Shown here: positions 59,195 through 64,000 of the stretch, one piece after another
How the letters are laid out: each line of letters begins with the position of its first letter
Numbering within the stretch: the stretch's first letter is position 1
Source of the DNA: Paractinoplanes pyxinae
Lineage (GTDB): Bacteria > Actinomycetota > Actinomycetes > Mycobacteriales > Micromonosporaceae
Assembly (NCBI RefSeq): GCF_026626335.1
Contig: NZ_JAPNTZ010000020.1
Location: 62,001-126,000, forward strand
Length of the DNA stretch: 64,000 bases
Direction: 5' to 3'
The notes under the pieces: generated by a model
What the model saw: the letters and a program-made list of their open reading frames with translations, nothing else
Told to the model about the DNA's origin: nothing
The model's database searches: none
Program-made: the position numbers and the translations under genes

Positions 59195-60865
59195 TCAGAC
59201 GTGGTGGCGGGACTGGAGGGTGAAGAACCGGCCGGTGACGAAGTAGTCGTCGGTCAGCGAGGCGGTGGCGGCCGGGTTGGCCCCGGAGCCGTGCAGGTCG
59301 CTGAACGCGGCGGTCTGGTTCACGAACACCCCACCGGTCAGATTCTCGGCGAGGTGCACCCCGGCGTCGAGTGCAGCCTCGCGAGCGGCCGCCAGAACTT
59401 CGGGGCTGGTCGAGTGGACCAGGGCGGTGAGCGCGCCGTGGGCCCGGACCGTCTCGGTCAGGACGCGCAGACTGTGCTCGGTCGACTCGGTGGCGATGAC
59501 GAACGAGACCGGGCCGAACCATTCCCGGGTGTACGCCTTCTCGTCGGCCGCGTCGAGCCGGACCACCACCGGGGTGCGGATGGTCGCACCGGGGTTCTGC
59601 TCGTCGGCCACCTCGGCCGTGGGGTGGATGACGCTGGCCGCGCTGTCGGCCTCGGTCAGCCGGGCCAGCACGCCGTCGTTGACGATGGCGCCGAGCGTGC
59701 CCGCGGCCCGGGCCGGGTCGCCGAGCAGCTTGTCGAGCGCGGCCGACAGGTCGGCGCCGAACTCGTCGACGCTGCGGTGGCCGGCGTCGGTCTCGATGCC
59801 CGTCTGCGGGACCAGGATGTTCTGCGGGGTCGTGCACATCTGGCCGCTGTAGAGCGAGAGCGAGAAGGACAGGTTGCGCAGCAGGCCCTTGTAGTCGTCG
59901 GTGGAGTCGACCACGACGGTGTTGAGGCCGGCCTTCTCGGTGTAGACGACGGCCTGGCGGGCGTTGGCCTCGAGCCAGTTGCCGAACTCGCTGGACCCGG
60001 TGAAGTCGACGATGCGGACGTCGGGGTGGGTGGCCAGGGTGGCGGCGATGCCGTCGCCGTGCTCCTCGACGGCCAGGGTGACCAGGTCGGGGTTCTGGCC
60101 CGCCTCGGCCAGCACCTCGCGGCAGATCTGCACGGTGATGGCGAGCGGCAGCACGGCCCCGGGGTGCGGCTTGACGATCACCGGGTTGCCCGTGACCAGG
60201 CTGGCGAACAGGCCGGGATAGCTGTTCCAGGTGGGGAACGTGTTGCACCCGATGACCAGGCCGACCCCGCGGCCGACGACCGTGCTGGTCTTGCTCAGGC
60301 GCAGCGGGTCGCCGCCGCGCTGGGGCTTGGCCCAGTCGGTGGTGGCGGGGATGCGGGTGGAGGCGGCCAGCGCGTAGGCCACGGCCTCGAGCGCCCGGTC
60401 CTGCGCGTGCGGGCCGCCGGCCTGGAACGCCATGACGAAGGCCTGGCCGGTGGTGTGCTGCACGGCGTGGGCCAGCTCGAACGAGCGGGCGTTGATGCGC
60501 TTGATGATCTCGGCGGCAACGCCGGCGCGGCCCTGCGGACCGACGGCGCGCCAGGCCGGGGTGGCGGCACGGGCGGCGGCGACCAGGGCCAGCGGGTCGG
60601 CCTTCGGGTAGCTGATGCCCAGCTCGAGGCCCCACGGCGAGCGCTCGGTGGAGACAGTGCCGGTGGCGCCGGGCACCTCGACGGGGAACTGGGCGCCGAG
60701 CAGGGCCCGGAACGCGCGCTCGCCCTCGGGGGCGGCCTGCTCACCGTAGACCGACTTGCTCGGCGACTCGGGAAAGGCCGACCAGTAGTCGCGGACGGTC
60801 GTCGCCCGGACAGCCTGGTCGAGCAGCTCGGCATGCGTCTCGTAGAACCCGGCGGGGGTCGTCAT
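59195..60865 (-). CDS. paaN: Phenylacetic acid degradation protein PaaN
   Basis: This is a 556-residue aldehyde-dehydrogenase-fold protein of the PaaN (TIGR02288) type. Motifs are GVGLVIGCNTFPTWNSYPG (about 206-224), HPGAVLPL, VDFTGSSEFGNWLEANA (about 290) and the catalytic Cys in YSGQMCTTPQN (about 345). It lacks the MaoC hydratase domain fused to PaaZ. It probably oxidises the ring-opened semialdehyde intermediate, while the oxepin-CoA hydrolase must be encoded elsewhere. It is the first gene of the operon and is divergent from the TetR gene, with the operator between. Confidence 0.92.
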   Translation of the reverse strand: MTTPAGFYETHAELLDQAVRATTVRDYWSAFPESPSKSVYGEQAAPEGERAFRALLGAQFPVEVPGATGTVSTERSPWGLELGISYPKADPLALVAAARAATPAWRAVGPQGRAGVAAEIIKRINARSFELAHAVQHTTGQAFVMAFQAGGPHAQDRALEAVAYALAASTRIPATTDWAKPQRGGDPLRLSKTSTVVGRGVGLVIGCNTFPTWNSYPGLFASLVTGNPVIVKPHPGAVLPLAITVQICREVLAEAGQNPDLVTLAVEEHGDGIAATLATHPDVRIVDFTGSSEFGNWLEANARQAVVYTEKAGLNTVVVDSTDDYKGLLRNLSFSLSLYSGQMCTTPQNILVPQTGIETDAGHRSVDEFGADLSAALDKLLGDPARAAGTLGAIVNDGVLARLTEADSAASVIHPTAEVADEQNPGATIRTPVVVRLDAADEKAYTREWFGPVSFVIATESTEHSLRVLTETVRAHGALTALVHSTSPEVLAAAREAALDAGVHLAENLTGGVFVNQTAAFSDLHGSGANPAATASLTDDYFVTGRFFTLQSRHHV

Positions 60866-60900
60866 CCTGCGCTCCCTTGCGCTCGCGTGCCATCATTATC

Positions 60901-60920
60901 TACCGTCCGGTCGGTCGGTA
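60901..60920. promoter_or_regulatory. Candidate PaaR-type operator
   Basis: The site TACCGTCCGGTCGGTCGGTA, in the 74-bp gap between paaN and the TetR gene, is an imperfect palindrome. Its core, ACCGTCCGGTCGGT, matches its reverse complement at 12 of 14 bases and resembles the ACCGACCGGTCGGT-like sites of TetR regulators of phenylacetate or acyl-CoA catabolism. Binding would control both promoters and be released by a CoA thioester. This is inference from position and consensus. Confidence 0.65.
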
Positions 60921-60939
60921 ATCAAGCCCGGGAGAGAGA

Positions 60940-61575
60940 ATGGCACCGACACCCGCGAATCAACCCCGGCGGCGCGGTCGTCCCGGCTATGACCAGGATG
61001 CCGTGCTGGCCGCCGCCGTGCGGCTGTTCAACGAGCGCGGCTACGACTACACGAGCATGTTCGACATCGCCGTCTCCCTGGGCATCACGAAATCCAGCGT
61101 CTACCACCACATCAGCGGCAAGGAACAGCTGCTGCAGATGGCGATGGACCGGGCGCTCGACGGTCTGTTCGAGGCGGCCGACGAGGTTCGTGCTCTCGAC
61201 GTGTCGGCCCTGGAAAGGCTCGAGCAACTGATCCGGCGCAGCGTGCTCGTGTTGTCGGAGCGGTTCGAGTACGTGACGGTGCTGCTGCGGGTGCGCGGCA
61301 ACACCGAGGTCGAGCAGCACGCGCTGGCCCGGCGGCGGCAGTTCGACCTGGTGGTCACCGAGCTGGTCAAGCAGGCTCAGGCCGAGGGCGGCGTCCGGCC
61401 CGACATCGACCCGGCCACGGCGGCCCGCCTGTTGCTCGGCATGGTCAACTCGCTCACCGAGTGGTACCGCCCGCGCCCCGGCGGCGCCGACGCCATCGCG
61501 GACGCGCTGACCGCCCTCGCCTTCGAGGGCCTTCACACGATCTCCCCCGGCCGCACACCACCCCCGCCGCAGTGA
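60940..61575 (+). CDS. TetR-family regulator of the paa operon (PaaR-like)
   Basis: This is a 211-residue protein. The N-terminal HTH (YDQDAVLAAAVRLFNERGYDYTSMFDIAVSLGITKSSVYHHI, about 13-55) is typical of TetR/AcrR. A basic leader TPANQPRRRGRPG precedes it. The C-terminal domain is mainly helical and binds a small ligand. It is divergent from the paa operon with a palindromic operator between. The most likely role is a phenylacetyl-CoA-responsive repressor, consistent with known actinobacterial PaaR. ATG 60940 is preceded by GGAGAGAG. Confidence 0.88.
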   Translation: MAPTPANQPRRRGRPGYDQDAVLAAAVRLFNERGYDYTSMFDIAVSLGITKSSVYHHISGKEQLLQMAMDRALDGLFEAADEVRALDVSALERLEQLIRRSVLVLSERFEYVTVLLRVRGNTEVEQHALARRRQFDLVVTELVKQAQAEGGVRPDIDPATAARLLLGMVNSLTEWYRPRPGGADAIADALTALAFEGLHTISPGRTPPPPQ

Positions 61576-61594
61576 TTGGCTAGCGTGGCGGTCG

Positions 61595-62791
61595 ATGAAG
61601 CGAAGCCTGGCCGCCGTCGCGGTCGCCGTGGTTCTGACCGTCAGCGGGTGCACTGCTAAAGACGAGCCCCCGGTCGCGGCGCCGCCGTCCCCCTCGGCCT
61701 CCCCGTCGCCCTCGGCTTCGCCGTCGCCCTCACCTTCCCCTTCGTCCGCAGCACCGCAGCCCGACTGCGTGACCGCGACCCTCGACGGCCTCGACCTGCC
61801 CGAGCGCGTCGGCCAGCTGCTCATGATCGGCGCCGCGGTGAACGCGCCCAGCGGCCTCGGTGACACCGTCCGCCGCTACCACCTGGGCGGCGTCTTCCTG
61901 CGCGGCCGCAGCACCCACCCGGCCGCCGAGCTGAAGTCGGACATCGCCGCGTTGCAGAAGCGGGCCCCCCTGCCGATGCTGTTGGCCGTCGACCAGGAGG
62001 GCGGCAGCGTCCAGACCCTGAAGGGGCCGGACTTCCCCCGGCTGCCTTCGGCCTACCGGCTCGGCGGCGGCCCGGCTACGACGCTGCGCGACACCACCCG
62101 TACCAGCGCCCGCCGTCTCGAAGCGGTCGGCGTGAACCTCAACCTGGCCCCGGTCGCCGACACCGTGCCGACCAGCATCGGCACCGGCAACCCGCCGATC
62201 GGCGCCTTCCGCCGGGAGTTCGGCTCCGACCCCGCGAAGGTCGCGGCGGCCATTCGTACGGTCGTCCCGGCCTCGCAGGATGCCGGCGTGCTGACCACGT
62301 TGAAGCACTTCCCCGGCCTGGGCCGGGTCCGCGTCAACACCGATGTGTCCACCGGTGCGACCGACACGGTGGCCACGGTGAACGACCCGTACCTGGCGCC
62401 GTTCAAGGCCGGCATCGAGTCGGGCACGGCGGCCGTGATGATCTCGTCCGCCCGCTATCCCAGGATCGACCCGGACGCCGTCGCCGCCTTCTCGCGCCCG
62501 GTCATCACCGGCCTGCTGCGCGAGAAGATCGGCTTCGACGGCCTCGTGATCTCGGACGACCTGGGCGCGGCCCGTGCGGTCACCGCCGTCCCACCCGCCC
62601 AGCGAGCCGTACGCTTCGTCGGCGCGGGCGGCGACATGGTGCTCACCATCGTGGCCTCGGACGCCGCCCCCATGGCCGGCGCCCTCATCGCCAAGGCCGA
62701 AAGCGATCAGTCCTTCCGCGCCCGCGTCGACGAGGCGGCCCGCCACGTCTTGGAGACCAAGAAACGGGCGGGCCTGCTCACCTGCGGCTGA
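61595..62791 (+). CDS. GH3 lipoprotein (NagZ-like) lacking the Asp-His loop
   Basis: This is a 398-residue lipoprotein. The lipobox is VSGC19 and a Pro/Ser-rich linker spans 29-56. The GH3 domain follows: PMLLAVDQEGGSVQ near 125, LKHFPGLGR near 236 and the nucleophile Asp in LVISDDLG near 310. In typical NagZ the loop after KHFPGHG carries an Asp-x-His dyad as acid/base; here the loop reads RVNTD with Leu in place of His. This variant occurs in actinobacterial homologues. It may hydrolyse N-acetylglucosaminides with changed mechanism, or bind wall glycans. It stops 2 nt before the convergent ileS stop. Confidence 0.82.
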   Translation: MKRSLAAVAVAVVLTVSGCTAKDEPPVAAPPSPSASPSPSASPSPSPSPSSAAPQPDCVTATLDGLDLPERVGQLLMIGAAVNAPSGLGDTVRRYHLGGVFLRGRSTHPAAELKSDIAALQKRAPLPMLLAVDQEGGSVQTLKGPDFPRLPSAYRLGGGPATTLRDTTRTSARRLEAVGVNLNLAPVADTVPTSIGTGNPPIGAFRREFGSDPAKVAAAIRTVVPASQDAGVLTTLKHFPGLGRVRVNTDVSTGATDTVATVNDPYLAPFKAGIESGTAAVMISSARYPRIDPDAVAAFSRPVITGLLREKIGFDGLVISDDLGAARAVTAVPPAQRAVRFVGAGGDMVLTIVASDAAPMAGALIAKAESDQSFRARVDEAARHVLETKKRAGLLTCG

Positions 62792-62793
62792 CC

Positions 62794-64000
62794 TCAGGCC
62801 TTGCGCAGCCAGAACGTGAGCCCGATCGACTCGTCGGTGAACTCGCGGGCCTCGGGCCAGGTGGCGGCGCCGGGCTCGTAGCTCGTGGCCAGCACCTCGT
62901 CGGCGACCAGGGCCGCGTGTTCGCCGAGGGCCTGCGCCGTCTCACCCTCGGCCGACCAGCGCAGCTCGATCCGGTCGGACACCTCGAGACCGCTGGCCTT
63001 GCGGGCCTCCTGGATCTGACGGACGGCGTCGCGGGCCACGCCGGCCCGGCGCAGTTCCGGCGTGAGTGTGAGGTCGAGCGCCACCGTGCCGCCGGAGTCG
63101 GAGGACACGGCCCAGCCCGCGCGCGGGGTCTCGGTGATGACGACCTCGTCGGGGGTGAGCGTGATCGGCTCGCCGTCGACCTCCAGCTGCGCCGTTCCCG
63201 TCGTACGCAATGAGTCCTTGAGCTCGGCGGCGTCGGCCGCGGCGATCGACTTCGCCACCGCCTGCACCTGTTTTCCGAAGCGCTTGCCGAGCGTACGGAA
63301 ATTGGCCTTGGCCGTCGTGTCGACGAAGGAGCCGGCCACCGGGCCGACCTCGCCCACGTTCAACTCGGCCGCGATCTCGGCCAGCAGGGCGGGCGGCAGG
63401 TCGCTGAAGCCGGACGCCGAGGCCAGGGCGCGCGACAGCGGCTGGCGCACCTTCATGCCCGACTCGGCCCGGGCGGCCCGGCCGAGCTCGACCAGCCGCC
63501 GCACCAGCGCCATCTGCGCCGACAGGGCGGGGTCGATCAGCGCCTCGTCGGCCTCGGGGAAGGCCGCCAGGTGCACCGACTCGGCCGCCGACGGGTCGAC
63601 CGGCGAGACCAGGTCGCCCCACACGCGCTCGGTGACGAACGGCGTGAGCGGGGCCATCAGCAACGTGACGGTGCGCAGGGCCTCGTGCAGCGTGGCCAGC
63701 GCGGCCGGCTCGCCCCGCCAGAAGCGACGGCGGGACCGGCGTACGTACCAATTGGAGAGATCATCGACGAAAGCCGCCAGCAACCGGCCCGCCTCTTGCG
63801 TGTCGAAAGCGGCGTAGGCCGCGTCGACCTTGCGGATCAGCTCGTTCAGCTCGGACAGCACCCAGCGGTCGAGCAGCGGGCGGTCGGCCGGGGCGGGATC
63901 GCCGGCCGAAGGCTGCCAGCCCGAGGAGCGGCCGTAGAGGGCCTGGAAGGCGACCGTGTTCCAGTAGGTCAGCAGGGTCTTGCGCACCACCTCTTGCAGG
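62794..64000 (-). CDS. ileS: Isoleucyl-tRNA synthetase, C-terminal part (partial)
   Basis: This is about 400 residues of the C-terminal part of IleS; the N-terminal catalytic core, with HIGH and KMSKS motifs, lies beyond the right edge. The visible part has the anticodon-binding domain of class I synthetases (SNWYVRRSRRRFW, TVTLLMAPLTPFVTERVW) and a C-terminal tail with valine/isoleucine-type insertion features (ALDLTLTPELRRAGVARDAVRQIQEARKASGLEVSDRIEL). It attaches isoleucine to tRNA-Ile. The gene is convergent with the GH3 lipoprotein. Confidence 0.93.
   Translation of the reverse strand, partial: LQEVVRKTLLTYWNTVAFQALYGRSSGWQPSAGDPAPADRPLLDRWVLSELNELIRKVDAAYAAFDTQEAGRLLAAFVDDLSNWYVRRSRRRFWRGEPAALATLHEALRTVTLLMAPLTPFVTERVWGDLVSPVDPSAAESVHLAAFPEADEALIDPALSAQMALVRRLVELGRAARAESGMKVRQPLSRALASASGFSDLPPALLAEIAAELNVGEVGPVAGSFVDTTAKANFRTLGKRFGKQVQAVAKSIAAADAAELKDSLRTTGTAQLEVDGEPITLTPDEVVITETPRAGWAVSSDSGGTVALDLTLTPELRRAGVARDAVRQIQEARKASGLEVSDRIELRWSAEGETAQALGEHAALVADEVLATSYEPGAATWPEAREFTDESIGLTFWLRKA

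Overview
The window is very GC-rich, uses many GTG and some TTG starts, and encodes families typical of Actinobacteria: TIGR03089, DUF5990, DUF1684, an SNF2 helicase paired with a SWIM protein, and a PaaN-type phenylacetate cluster. Together these suggest a filamentous actinomycete, probably of the Micromonosporaceae (Actinoplanes-like). That placement is inferred from gene content. There is no rRNA, tRNA or complete mobile element to confirm it.

Layout. 1-4.4 kb: two short-chain dehydrogenases, and a DMT exporter divergent from a LysR regulator. 4.4-5.5 kb: a secreted low-complexity glycine-rich protein. 5.6-10.1 kb: a DUF5990-SNF2-SWIM operon. 10.1-12.2 kb: an ATP-grasp-like protein and an esterase, encoded together. 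12.2-16.2 kb: a STAS anti-anti-sigma factor, an amino-acid permease with a coupled 30-codon ORF and a universal stress protein, and a Ser/Thr kinase. 16.3-23.1 kb: an agmatinase-family ureohydrolase, a DUF1684 protein and a complete five-gene peptide/nickel-type ABC importer. 23.3-28.7 kb: small accessory genes (a GntR protein, two GNAT acetyltransferases, an M20 peptidase, a lone response regulator) separated by two long gene-poor stretches, one of them full of repeats. 29-41 kb: a surface-polysaccharide region with a sulfotransferase, three family-2 glycosyltransferases, a large polytopic membrane protein, and an overlapping beta-helix / GH26-like / deacetylase operon. 41-52.3 kb: membrane and housekeeping genes, including a metallophosphoesterase, a one-polypeptide double ABC exporter, an HtrA-type protease, a TIGR03089 protein and a methyltransferase. 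52.3-60.9 kb: the phenylacetate catabolic operon (paaN, thiolase, hydratase, dehydrogenase, paaABCDE), with a divergent TetR regulator at 60.9 kb and a candidate operator between them. The window closes with a GH3 lipoprotein and the 3' part of ileS.

How the genes work together. The paa operon encodes the PaaABCDE epoxidase, an aldehyde dehydrogenase and most beta-oxidation-like steps. No phenylacetate-CoA ligase and no MaoC-type hydrolase is present here. The 31.6-41 kb genes look like an exopolysaccharide locus: GT2 enzymes assemble the glycan, and secreted or membrane-anchored beta-helix, GH26-like and deacetylase proteins modify or cut it. The most unusual points are a GH26-like protein with Asp where the acid/base Glu is expected, an SDR without its catalytic Tyr, a GH3 protein without the usual NagZ Asp-His loop, a doubly overlapped tiny ORF at 14.2 kb, a repeat island at 26.3-27.0 kb, and a 50-bp tandem repeat between paaH and paaA.
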